Origin: Catellatospora bangladeshensis
GTDB taxonomy: Bacteria > Actinomycetota > Actinomycetes > Mycobacteriales > Micromonosporaceae
Assembly (NCBI RefSeq): GCF_016862575.1
Contig: NZ_BONF01000024.1
Coordinates: 1-64,000, forward strand
Length of the DNA: 64,000 bases
Direction of reading: 5' to 3'
Shown: piece by piece, positions 8,448 through 18,914 of the stretch
Position numbering within the stretch: position 1 is the stretch's first letter
Layout of the letters: each line of letters begins with the position of its first letter
Made by a program: the position numbers and the translations under genes
The notes under the pieces: generated by a model
Told to the model about the DNA's origin: nothing
The model's input: only the letters and a program-made list of their open reading frames with translations
Databases searched by the model: none

Positions 8448-9227
8448 GTGTCAACCCGATCGGGACACCCCCTCGGCGACATCATCGAACGCGTGAGCCG
8501 CGCTGGACATCCTGCCGCCGTCGAGGTCGCCGCACAGCTCGACTACTACCTCGTGTACGCCAACGCCCGCGCTCGGGATCGCGCTCTCCCACCCGAGGGC
8601 ATCGTCCTCGAAGAGTTCGTACTGCGCCCCGACGGCACCACGTCCGCCCTGGACAGTGCGGGTTGGACGGCCGCAGGCGGCACCTGGTGGAGCGCCGTCG
8701 CGTTCAGTCGTGGCCTGCGCACCGACGCCCGGCTGCGCGCCAGGGTGACACCCGCCGACCGGGCGGGCGCGCAGACGGCGTACCAGACGGCATGCGGGGC
8801 GAAGCTGCCGGCGGAGCCGGAGCTGCGCCGCCACTTCCTCGACCGGCTGGAACTGCCCGCATCCGCGCCCTCGCCGCTGGTGCCCACGCAGACCACCACG
8901 GAGCGCCGCATCTACCGGGTGCTGCTGGCCGGCGAGCTACCCGAACCCGGGCGTGAGGCGCTGCGCAGCGGTTGGCGCATGCAGCCGTTCGACCGCGTGG
9001 ACGACGCGGCACACCGCATCGCGGGGCGCACCCGCCGCACGCTGGACGGGCAGACGGTCACCTGGACGCTCCGCCAGGTCGGCACCGAGGCGGACTGGGC
9101 CGTCGACCTGTCCACCGACCGCTCCGACGACTCGTCGACGCCCACCCTGGCCCCCCTGCTGAACCGCCTGCGCACCGAGGCCCGCGACCAGGGCCTGATC
9201 CCCGTCACCGTCGACCGCCTCCGCTGA
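8448..9227 (+). CDS. Hypothetical protein, family not recognised
   Basis: The 259-aa product has a GTG start and no strong ribosome-binding site; an internal GTG at 8493 is an alternative. It is soluble, with no signal peptide or membrane segment. The N-terminal 40 residues are helical (AAVEVAAQLDYYLVYANARAR) and the rest alternates beta-rich stretches with charged loops: RIYRVLLAGELPEPG, RRTLDGQTVTWTLRQVG. No catalytic motif was seen. It is flanked by a divergent acetyltransferase and a long intergenic inverted repeat, so context gives no function. Coding is supported by codon-position GC bias and absence of a competing frame. Confidence 0.55.
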   Translation: MSTRSGHPLGDIIERVSRAGHPAAVEVAAQLDYYLVYANARARDRALPPEGIVLEEFVLRPDGTTSALDSAGWTAAGGTWWSAVAFSRGLRTDARLRARVTPADRAGAQTAYQTACGAKLPAEPELRRHFLDRLELPASAPSPLVPTQTTTERRIYRVLLAGELPEPGREALRSGWRMQPFDRVDDAAHRIAGRTRRTLDGQTVTWTLRQVGTEADWAVDLSTDRSDDSSTPTLAPLLNRLRTEARDQGLIPVTVDRLR

Positions 9228-9280
9228 CCCCGCACCCCACCCCACGGCACGGCACGGCGCGGCCGTGCGCGCGGCGCAGC

Positions 9281-9361
9281 CAAGGTCATCCGACTTGCCA
9301 GGCAGATGGGCGAAAGCGCGGCCAAGATACGCCCATGTGCCAGGCAAGTCGCGCGATCTTG
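9281..9361. repeat. 32-nt imperfect inverted repeat
   Basis: Arms 9281-9312 and 9330-9361 pair at 25 of 32 positions around a 17-nt loop; the core GACTTGCC...GGCA...ATGGGCG is conserved. It is too long and too far (54 nt) from the preceding stop to be a simple terminator, and looks like a dispersed palindromic element. Confidence 0.7.
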
Positions 9362-9405
9362 ACGGTCGTCCGCACGGCGAGAGGGGTTCGTCCGAGGACT
9401 ACTGG

Positions 9406-9436
9406 AAGCCCCGTCTGACCTGGTCAGACGGGGCTT
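9406..9436. terminator. 15-bp palindrome, terminator-like
   Basis: Arms 9406-9420 and 9422-9436 (AAGCCCCGTCTGACC and its complement) are separated by one base, so the innermost pairs must open to form a loop. It is a likely rho-independent stop for transcription entering from the left. Confidence 0.65.
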
Positions 9437-9616
9437 GCGGCGTGCAGTTCCGGGGATGTCGCCGCGGATTCGCGGGAGCTGCCGGGTGTGACGTGATGCG
9501 GCGGGTGGAGCGGCCCGTGGGGGTTCGTCGTTAGAAGGGTGCAAGACCAGACATCCCGGACGTGAATCCGGGCCGACGACCGCTCCGCCGCAGCGGCGAC
9601 CCGAAGGGTGTGACAG

Positions 9617-12250
9617 ATGACTTGGCCCCCGGCGCCCACCTCGGGCCGCTCCCCGATGCCACCCGACGACAACGACGCCACCTCGGCCGACACCGCGGGC
9701 GGGAGCGGGTCCCCCGACCCGGACCGCACCGCCACCACCCCGCTGACGCCGACCGTCGGCAAGGTCGCGGGGCGCGCCGCCGTGCCGACCGTCGCGGGCC
9801 GCGCGCCCACCGCACCGTGCCGCCCGACGCCCGGCGGTTCGGGCCGGGCCACCGTACGCGCCGCCGGACCGGCCCCCGAGGGACGTCCGGGCGGACGCAC
9901 CCAGGGCAAGCGCGCCAATCGCAAGGGCAAGGCCCGCAAGCGGTGGGGACGCAGCATCCTGCTGGCCTCGGTGGCGATGATCGTGATGCTCGCGGGCGGC
10001 GGCCTGATCGCGGGCACCTACTTCTACGACTCGGTGCCCGAGCCCGCGGACTTCAGCGAGAACGAGAACACCTTCGTCTACTCCTCCGACGGCGAGCAGA
10101 TCGCCAAGCTCGGCGGCGAGAACCGGCAGATCGTCGCCATGCCGACGCTGTCCGACGAGGTGAAGGCCGCGCTGATCGCCGGCGAGGACAAGAACTTCTT
10201 CCACCACAGCGGCATCGACCTGTGGGGCATCGCGCGCGCCGCGTGGAACAACCTGACCGGCGGCGAGACCCAGGGCGCCTCGACGATCACCCAACAGTAC
10301 GCCCGTAACGCCGCCAAGGACCTGGAGGTCAGCTACGCCCGCAAGCTGCGCGAGGCGGTGATGGCGCGCCGCCTGGAGGAGGAGCACAGCAAGGACGAGA
10401 TCCTCGGCTTCTACGTGAACACGGTCTGGTTCGGCCGGGGGTCGAGCGGCGTGGGCGCGGCGGCCAAGGCGTACTTCGGCAAGCCGGCCGACAAGCTTAC
10501 GGTCGAGGAGGCCGCGGTGCTGGGCGCGGTGCTCAAGCAGCCGGAGCCGAACGAGGCCGACGGCAGCAAGGGCTTCGACCCGCACTTCAACCCGGACGCG
10601 GCCCGGATCCGGTGGAACTACGTGCTGGACAACCTGGTCGAGATGGGCCGGATCGACGCCCAGGCGCGGGCGGCGATGGTCTACCCGGACAAGGCGCTGC
10701 GCAAGTACTCGGCGAAGTCGGGTGAGACCGGCGTGCAGGGCACCGGCACGGGCTTCGTGATCCAGAAGTACGTGGACCGGGAGATGACCGCCTGGGGCAT
10801 CACCGACTGGCGCAACAAGGGCTACCGGATCACCACGACGATCAACGCGAAGGCGCAGAAGGCGCTGGAGGCGCAGCTGTTCCGCACCTTCGAGTGGAAG
10901 CAGTCGTGCACCGGCAAGGGCGACCAGAAGCAGTGCACCAACGACGTCGAGGACGCGATCGACGTCAAGGGCACGAAGATCAACGGGTATCCGAAGAACG
11001 TGATCGCGGCCGGGGTCGCCATCGACCCGAAGACGGGCCGGGTGCTGGCCTACTACGGCGGCGCCGACGGCACCGGCATCGACTACGCCGGGAAGATCAA
11101 CGAGGGCACCATCTGGGAGGACGGCGGCCACCCGCCCGCGTCGTCGTTCAAGGTGTACACCCTCGCGGCCGCGATCGACGCGGGCATCTCGCTGAAGTCG
11201 ACCTGGGACCCGACGCCGATCACCGCCACCGGCAAGAACAGGAACTGCGACAAGTACAAGCTGTGCCCGTACGAGGTGGAGAACGCCGGCCGCGACCCGG
11301 GCAAGCTCAAGTGCAAGCGCAAGTGCACGCTGAAGGACGTCACCCGGATGTCGCTCAACGTGCCCTTCTTCAAGATCGCTAAGAAGATCGGCCCGGACAA
11401 GGTCGTCAAGATGGCGCACGCGGCCGGCGTCAACACCATGTGGGCGCTCAGCGACGGCAAGGCGCGTGACCTCAGCGACCCGGCCACCGACATCAGCCGG
11501 GCGTCGTTCGACTACCAGGTCGGGTTCGGGCAGTATCCGATCACCGTGCTGGACCACGCCTCCGGCATGGCGACCTTCGCCAACCACGGCATCTACTACA
11601 AGCCGCACTTCGTGATCAAGGTCGAGAAGAAGGACGAGAAGACCGGCAAGTACAAGCTCGTCCCGCAGGCCGGGGAGGTCTTCCAGGCCGAGCGGCGCAT
11701 CCGGGCCGAGGTGGCCGACGAGGTGACCGGGGTGCTCAAGACGATGCCCGGCTACTACTACCACCCGCTGCTGGGCCGTCAGGCCGCCGCGAAGACCGGC
11801 ACCTGGGAGAGCAAGACCAAGGAGAACGCCCACTCCAACGTGTGGACGGTGGGCTACACGCCGCAGATCGCGTCGGCGATCTGGGTCGGCAACGTCAAGA
11901 ACGCGTCCGACCCCATCTACCGGCCGGCCAAGCTGGGCGGCGGCAACATCACCAGCGTCGGCCTGCCCGCCGACATCTGGCAGGGCTTCATGAACGCCGC
12001 GCACACCGGCATGAAGCTGCTGCCCGAGCCGCTGGCCAACGGCACCGGCGGCAAGCTCGGCGAGTCCGAGGGGGTCGGCGACGGCGTCGACCCGCCGAAG
12101 AAGGACGACGACGAGGACTGCGACGACGACGAGAAGAAGTGCAAGAAGAAGCCGGCGCCCGGCGGCAGCCCCGTGCCGTCACCGCCGCCGGGCGGCGGGC
12201 CCGGTCCTATCGTGCTGCCGACTCCGCTGCAGTCCCTGCTCGGCGGCTGA
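9617..12250 (+). CDS. Bifunctional class A penicillin-binding protein (GT51 transglycosylase + transpeptidase)
   Basis: The 877-aa peptidoglycan synthase polymerises lipid II and cross-links stem peptides outside the membrane. Residues 1-112 are a long disordered cytoplasmic Pro/Thr/Arg-rich tail; the single TM is about 113-134. GT51 follows: catalytic Glu190 in GEDKNFFHHSGID, then GASTITQQYARN and EILGFYVNTVWFG. The transpeptidase has all three motifs: S509-S-F-K512, S579-L-N581 and K726-T-G728. Odd features are six cysteines in the exported part, including a Lys/Cys-rich insertion (C544, C550, C566, C570) directly before the SxN motif, and a C-terminal acidic/lysine tail (from K828, with C835 and C842) ending in a Pro/Gly-rich stretch. 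The gene is monocistronic, bounded by hairpins. Similar PBPs in actinomycetes are often annotated PonA-like; the ortholog is not assigned here. Confidence 0.95.
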   Translation: MTWPPAPTSGRSPMPPDDNDATSADTAGGSGSPDPDRTATTPLTPTVGKVAGRAAVPTVAGRAPTAPCRPTPGGSGRATVRAAGPAPEGRPGGRTQGKRANRKGKARKRWGRSILLASVAMIVMLAGGGLIAGTYFYDSVPEPADFSENENTFVYSSDGEQIAKLGGENRQIVAMPTLSDEVKAALIAGEDKNFFHHSGIDLWGIARAAWNNLTGGETQGASTITQQYARNAAKDLEVSYARKLREAVMARRLEEEHSKDEILGFYVNTVWFGRGSSGVGAAAKAYFGKPADKLTVEEAAVLGAVLKQPEPNEADGSKGFDPHFNPDAARIRWNYVLDNLVEMGRIDAQARAAMVYPDKALRKYSAKSGETGVQGTGTGFVIQKYVDREMTAWGITDWRNKGYRITTTINAKAQKALEAQLFRTFEWKQSCTGKGDQKQCTNDVEDAIDVKGTKINGYPKNVIAAGVAIDPKTGRVLAYYGGADGTGIDYAGKINEGTIWEDGGHPPASSFKVYTLAAAIDAGISLKSTWDPTPITATGKNRNCDKYKLCPYEVENAGRDPGKLKCKRKCTLKDVTRMSLNVPFFKIAKKIGPDKVVKMAHAAGVNTMWALSDGKARDLSDPATDISRASFDYQVGFGQYPITVLDHASGMATFANHGIYYKPHFVIKVEKKDEKTGKYKLVPQAGEVFQAERRIRAEVADEVTGVLKTMPGYYYHPLLGRQAAAKTGTWESKTKENAHSNVWTVGYTPQIASAIWVGNVKNASDPIYRPAKLGGGNITSVGLPADIWQGFMNAAHTGMKLLPEPLANGTGGKLGESEGVGDGVDPPKKDDDEDCDDDEKKCKKKPAPGGSPVPSPPPGGGPGPIVLPTPLQSLLGG

Positions 12251-12263
12251 CCTGGTACGCAGA

Positions 12264-12290
12264 GCCCGGACGGCGGTGCGCCGTCCGGGC
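12264..12290. terminator. 12-bp stem hairpin after the PBP gene
   Basis: Arms 12264-12275 and 12279-12290 pair perfectly with a 3-nt loop, 13 nt after the stop codon. Confidence 0.85.
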
Positions 12291-12335
12291 CGGTCGGGCA
12301 CGGGTTGACTAATCGGCCCGACTCTATGAAGCTGC

Positions 12336-12355
12336 TTTGGAGAGCGCTCTCCAAA
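12336..12355. promoter_or_regulatory. LacI-family-type operator upstream of the GH3 gene
   Basis: A perfect 20-bp palindrome, TTTGGAGAGCGCTCTCCAAA, lies 73 nt before the GH3 start. Its centre GAGCGCTC is the core of actinomycete CebR/CelR boxes (TGGGAGCGCTCCCA), known sites of cello-oligosaccharide-responsive LacI repressors. A TTGACT hexamer (12305-12310) ends 29 nt before the 12-bp core GAGAGCGCTCTC (12340-12351), placing the operator near the expected transcription start. A related palindrome stands before the other discoidin gene (49143-49156). Confidence 0.8.
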
Positions 12356-12428
12356 CACGACGCGTCCACCGTGGCCGTCCCCCACGCGGCGCGTCCTGTC
12401 CCGTCCCGCACCACGACAGGAGCAGCCC

Positions 12429-15557
<3,129 letters not shown>

Positions 15558-15564
15558 CCCTGAA

Positions 15565-15619
15565 AGGAAGGGCACCTTCTTAACGCTCTGCGTATAGGAA
15601 GGTGCCCTTCTTAACGCTC
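15565..15619. repeat. Paired 24-nt units that are both direct and inverted repeats
   Basis: Units 15565-15588 and 15596-15619 match except for three central bases (aggaaggGCAc / aggaaggTGCc), each ending CTTCTTAACGCTC. The 13-mers 15567-15579 and 15598-15610 are also exact reverse complements. It lies 8 nt after the GH3 stop and could fold as a hairpin. Confidence 0.8.
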
Positions 15620-15645
15620 CTGGCACGTAGCCCTGCGGCGTGAAA

Positions 15646-15690
15646 CGGCCGGGCGGCCGGCCCCTTCCTCTCGGGTCGGCCGCCCGGCCG
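15646..15690. terminator. 14-bp stem between convergent GH3 and SnoaL-like genes
   Basis: Arms 15646-15659 and 15677-15690 (CGGCCGGGCGGCCG and complement) are perfect with a 17-nt loop. It is placed to stop both converging transcripts. Confidence 0.75.
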
Positions 15691-15694
15691 CCGC

Positions 15695-16060
15695 TCAGCG
15701 GTGGTCGTTCTCCTTCAGCTCGATCACCCACGCCCGGCGCTCGGCGATCAGACCGCCGCGCATGACGAACACCTCGGCCATGGACATGCGCATCACCGAG
15801 CCGTCGGTGCGCCGGGCCTCGCCGGTCAGCTCGGCCATCACCACGTCGTCCTGTTCGACCATCCGGACCAGGTCCAGCGTGGGCGGCTGGATGAACCCGG
15901 GACCGTCGATGGCCTCGTCGTAGGCCTGCTTGCCGGACAGCTTGAACGCGCCGTAGACGGTCCAGGTGATGTCGTCGGTCAGGCACGACAGGATCTGCGC
16001 GTGGTCGTTCTTGCGGAACCCGTCGAGGTATCGCTCGACCGTGCGCTTGTTCTCCGACAT
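15695..16060 (-). CDS. SnoaL-like / NTF2-fold protein
   Basis: The 121-aa protein from ATG 16060 has a good AAGGAG upstream on the minus strand; a longer frame to 16087 adds only nine residues. The pattern TVERYLDGFRKNDHAQILSC...DDITWTVYGAF...LVRMVEQDDVVMAELTGEARRTDG...MSMAEVFVMRGGLIAERRAW is the cone-shaped alpha+beta fold of SnoaL-like/NTF2 proteins, which include polyketide cyclases, isomerases and ligand-binding proteins. The fold does not define the reaction. It is monocistronic, 249 nt from the divergent DHA2 exporter, and could share regulation with it (inference). Confidence 0.75.
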   Translation of the reverse strand: MSENKRTVERYLDGFRKNDHAQILSCLTDDITWTVYGAFKLSGKQAYDEAIDGPGFIQPPTLDLVRMVEQDDVVMAELTGEARRTDGSVMRMSMAEVFVMRGGLIAERRAWVIELKENDHR

Positions 16061-16309
16061 CGGATCTCCTTCCGCCGGGCCTGCCACGGCCCAACGTATC
16101 GGGCGGCCCGCCGCTTACGCGTCCGCCACACCGGTCCGCGCGGCGCCGGTGTACGCCGGAGGCCGCCGCCTGCGGGCGGCCCGTCATGAGACGGACGGAG
16201 CCGCCGGCCGGATCTCGACATCCCGTCGCAGGAGATCCGCGCGAATGCGCACCACGAGCGCGCCCGGTGGGTGACGCTGGCATCCGGACCCCGGTGAGAG
16301 GAGGCTGCC

Positions 16310-17923
16310 GTGACCGGCGACGCGACCCGCACGGCGGCTGCCGCGACTTCGGCCGTCGTACTGCCCACGCTGGCGGCGGGCCAGTTCCTGATGACGCTGG
16401 ACAGCTCGGTGATGAACGTGTCGATCGCGACGGTGGCGCAGGACGTCGGCACCGACGTCACCGGCATCCAGAGCGCGATCACGATGTACACCCTGGTCAT
16501 GGCCGCACTCATGATCACGGGTGGCAAGGTCGGCCAGATCATCGGCTACAAGCGCGCGTTCGCGCTGGGCTGCGTGATCTACGGCGCGGGCTCGCTGCTG
16601 ACCTCGCTGGCCCCGAACCTGACCGTGCTGCTCATCGGCTGGTCGCTGCTGGAGGGCATGGGCGCCGCGCTGATCCTGCCCGCGATCGTCGCGCTGGTCG
16701 CGGCCAACTTCGGCCGGTCGCAGCGGCCGCGCGCGTACGGCCTGGTCGCCGCGTCCGGTGCGATCGCGGTGGCGGTCGGCCCGCTGATCGGCGGGGCGCT
16801 GACGACGTACGCGTCCTGGCGCTGGGTCTTCGCGGGAGAGGTCGTCGTGGTGCTGGGCATCCTCGCGCTCACCCGGCGGATGAGCGAGCTGCCGCCCTCC
16901 CCCGGCACCCGGCTCGACCTGGGCGGCACGGCCCTGTCCGGGCTGGGGCTGGTGCTGGTCGTCTACGGCATCCTGCGCGCCGGGGCCTGGGGATTCGTCA
17001 ACCCGAAGCCGGGCGGCCCGTCCTGGCTCGGCCTGTCGCCGGTGTTCTGGCTGGTCATCGCGGGCGGCCTGGTGCTGCTGGGCTTCCTGTCGCGGGAGCG
17101 GCGCCGCCGGGACCGGGGGCAGCCGGTGCTGATCGACCCGGCGATGCTGGACAACCGGCAGCTGCGCGGCGGCCTGACCGCGTTCGGCTTCCAGTACCTG
17201 CTGCAGGCGGGCCTGTTCTTCACCGTGCCGCTGTTCCTGTCGGTGGCACTGGGCCTGTCGGCCGTCGACACCGGGGTGCGCATCCTGCCGCTGTCGGTAT
17301 CGCTGCTGGTCGCGGCGGTGGGCGTCCCGCGTTTCCTGCCTCAGGCCTCGCCCCGGCGGGTGGTGCGGGTGGGCTTCCTGGCGCTGCTCGCCGGGCTGGT
17401 CCTGCTGGCCGCGACGCTGCAGCTCGGAGCGGGTCCGGCGGTGGTCACGGGGCCGCTGCTGCTGGCGGGGCTGGGCATCGGCGCGCTGGCGTCGCAGCTG
17501 GGCGCGGTGACCGTCTCGGCGGTGCCGGACGAGCAGAGCGCCGAGGTGGGCGGGCTGCAGAACACGATCACGAACCTGGGCGCGTCGGTGGGCACCGCGC
17601 TGGCCGGGGCGGTGCTGATCTCGGCGCTGACGACGTCGTTCCTGACCGGGATCCGGGACAATCCGGCGGTGCCGGACTCGGTGTACCAGCAGGCGCAGGT
17701 GCAGCTCGCCGCCGGGGTGCCGTTCGTGTCCGACGCGCAGCTTTCGGCCGGGCTGGCCGCGGCGGGGGTGGACCCGGCGCAGGCCGAGGCGATCGTCGCC
17801 GAGAACGAGCAGGCGCGCCTGGACGGGCTGCGCGCGGCGCTGGCGCTGCTGGCACTGGTCGCGCTGGTGGCGCTGTTCTTCGCCCGCCGCCTGCCCGCCC
17901 GGCAGCCGGGCGAGAGCGGATAG
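16310..17923 (+). CDS. DHA2-family (14-TM) MFS drug exporter
   Basis: The 537-aa membrane protein starts at GTG 16310, preceded by GAGAGGAGG. It has the DHA2 hallmarks: motif near TM1 FLMTLDSSVMNVSIATVAQ, loop 2-3 ITGGKVGQIIGYKRAF, and motif C in TM5 with AVAVGPLIGGAL. Fourteen hydrophobic segments and a long loop carrying VPDSVYQQAQVQLAAG before the last TM are normal for EmrB/QacA-type proton-driven antibiotic/toxin exporters. No TetR or MarR regulator lies beside it, so control is not evident. It ends only 10 nt before the convergent M23 gene. Substrate unknown. Confidence 0.88.
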   Translation: MTGDATRTAAAATSAVVLPTLAAGQFLMTLDSSVMNVSIATVAQDVGTDVTGIQSAITMYTLVMAALMITGGKVGQIIGYKRAFALGCVIYGAGSLLTSLAPNLTVLLIGWSLLEGMGAALILPAIVALVAANFGRSQRPRAYGLVAASGAIAVAVGPLIGGALTTYASWRWVFAGEVVVVLGILALTRRMSELPPSPGTRLDLGGTALSGLGLVLVVYGILRAGAWGFVNPKPGGPSWLGLSPVFWLVIAGGLVLLGFLSRERRRRDRGQPVLIDPAMLDNRQLRGGLTAFGFQYLLQAGLFFTVPLFLSVALGLSAVDTGVRILPLSVSLLVAAVGVPRFLPQASPRRVVRVGFLALLAGLVLLAATLQLGAGPAVVTGPLLLAGLGIGALASQLGAVTVSAVPDEQSAEVGGLQNTITNLGASVGTALAGAVLISALTTSFLTGIRDNPAVPDSVYQQAQVQLAAGVPFVSDAQLSAGLAAAGVDPAQAEAIVAENEQARLDGLRAALALLALVALVALFFARRLPARQPGESG

Positions 17924-17933
17924 GCGGCGCCGG

Positions 17934-18635
17934 TCAGGCGGCCGGCTGGGCCTCGATCTCCAGCTCGAAGTCGATGCCCTTGGCCGAGAACCAGCTCATC
18001 GGGTTCTGCACCGCGTCGTTGACGTAGACCTCGAGGTGCAGGTGCGTGCCGTACGCGTAGCCGCTGTTGCCCACCAGGCCGATCTGCTCGCCCGCGCCGA
18101 CCTGCTGGCCGACCTTGACGAGCACGGCGCTGGCGTGGGCGTAGACCGTCTTCACGCCGCCGCCGTGGTCGACGGTGACCGAGTTGCCGAAGGCGCCGTT
18201 CCAGCCGGCCTGCACCACGATGCCCTGGTGCACGGACGCGAACGGGGTGCCCTCCGGCAGGCCGCCGAGGTCGAGACCCTTGGGCAGCAGGCTGGAGCGG
18301 ACCGCGTGCTGCGGGACGATGTCGTAGTCGTGCAGCGGGAGCACCCAGGAGTCGGCGGAGGTAGCGCTGACCGAGGTGTCCATGGTGCGCTCGGCACGGT
18401 TGGCACGGTCGGCGGCCTGGGCACGCGCGTCGTTGACCGCCGCGCCGGCGGCCACCTCGACGATCGGATCGCTCTTGGCGTCGTCGACGGTCGCTCCCGC
18501 GCCGAACGCCACCACACCCGCACCGGCCGCCGCGGTGGCCAGGACTGCCGCGTACCGGCGGCGGGACGGCGCTGCCGCGCGACGCCTGCCGCGATACCTG
18601 TCGCCTTCCTTGGAAACCTCTGGCCGGTATTGCAC
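17934..18635 (-). CDS. M23/LytM-domain protein, probably catalytically degenerate
   Basis: The 233-aa protein is taken from GTG 18635, with a modest GGAG site; upstream sequence in frame lacks a better start. Residues 1-30 are basic; about 30-50 (YAAVLATAAAGAGVVAFGAG) is a signal peptide or anchor. The M23 domain spans about 115-225. The C-terminal ligands are present (H167 in VYAHAS; H198-L-H200), but the first zinc-ligand motif HxGxD is replaced by P118-K-G-L-D122, so the usual first His is missing. Active M23 peptidases cleave peptidoglycan cross-links; LytM factors lacking zinc ligands instead activate amidases. A regulatory role in cell-wall remodelling is therefore more likely than direct cleavage (inference). 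Confidence 0.82.
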   Translation of the reverse strand: MQYRPEVSKEGDRYRGRRRAAAPSRRRYAAVLATAAAGAGVVAFGAGATVDDAKSDPIVEVAAGAAVNDARAQAADRANRAERTMDTSVSATSADSWVLPLHDYDIVPQHAVRSSLLPKGLDLGGLPEGTPFASVHQGIVVQAGWNGAFGNSVTVDHGGGVKTVYAHASAVLVKVGQQVGAGEQIGLVGNSGYAYGTHLHLEVYVNDAVQNPMSWFSAKGIDFELEIEAQPAA

Positions 18636-18914
18636 GCGATGCTCCGCTTCTGTCAAGGGCAAGAGACAAGGTAGCGAACCCGAAGACGTGGCCACAAACC
18701 ATCTACCGTGACAGAACAATGACGCAGTGTTGTCTCCGCTGGTGACCGGGTGGGCAAATCGGACATTAATTAACTCAAAGTTACGGGCGTCACTGGATGT
18801 CACGTCCGCCGTCCAGGTACCGCCGATCGGTTCAACCCGCCCGGAGCAGACGAATCCGACAGGTGCGGTATGCCCGTCGCGTGACAGCGGCGGCGCCTCC
18901 TCGTTGGCCATGTC

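Larger units (their letters stand above)
9228..9616. other. 389-nt non-coding gap before the PBP gene
   Basis: It holds a long imperfect inverted repeat (9281-9361) and a 15-bp palindrome (9406-9436); 9437-9616 is the leader of the PBP gene, with a weak SD-like GAAGGGTG just before ATG 9617. No RNA gene or small ORF with coding bias was seen. Confidence 0.6.

Noticed and set aside
8912-12004. Long minus-strand frame opposite the PBP gene
   Set aside because: Same shadow effect; the PBP frame carries GT51 and transpeptidase motifs.
15565-15619. CRISPR-like direct repeats
   Set aside because: Only two units 7 nt apart with inverted symmetry; no spacers or cas genes.
16310-17923. Part of an antibiotic biosynthetic cluster with the SnoaL-like and ABM proteins
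   Set aside because: No PKS, NRPS, terpene or RiPP core gene is present anywhere in the window.
18766-18773. TTAATTAA palindrome as operator
   Set aside because: Only 8 bp in a locally A/T-rich stretch; no supporting second site or regulator.
18636-18914. c-di-AMP (ydaO-type) riboswitch upstream of the M23 gene
   Set aside because: Such riboswitches often precede M23/NlpC genes in actinomycetes, but the conserved core segments were not found on the minus strand.
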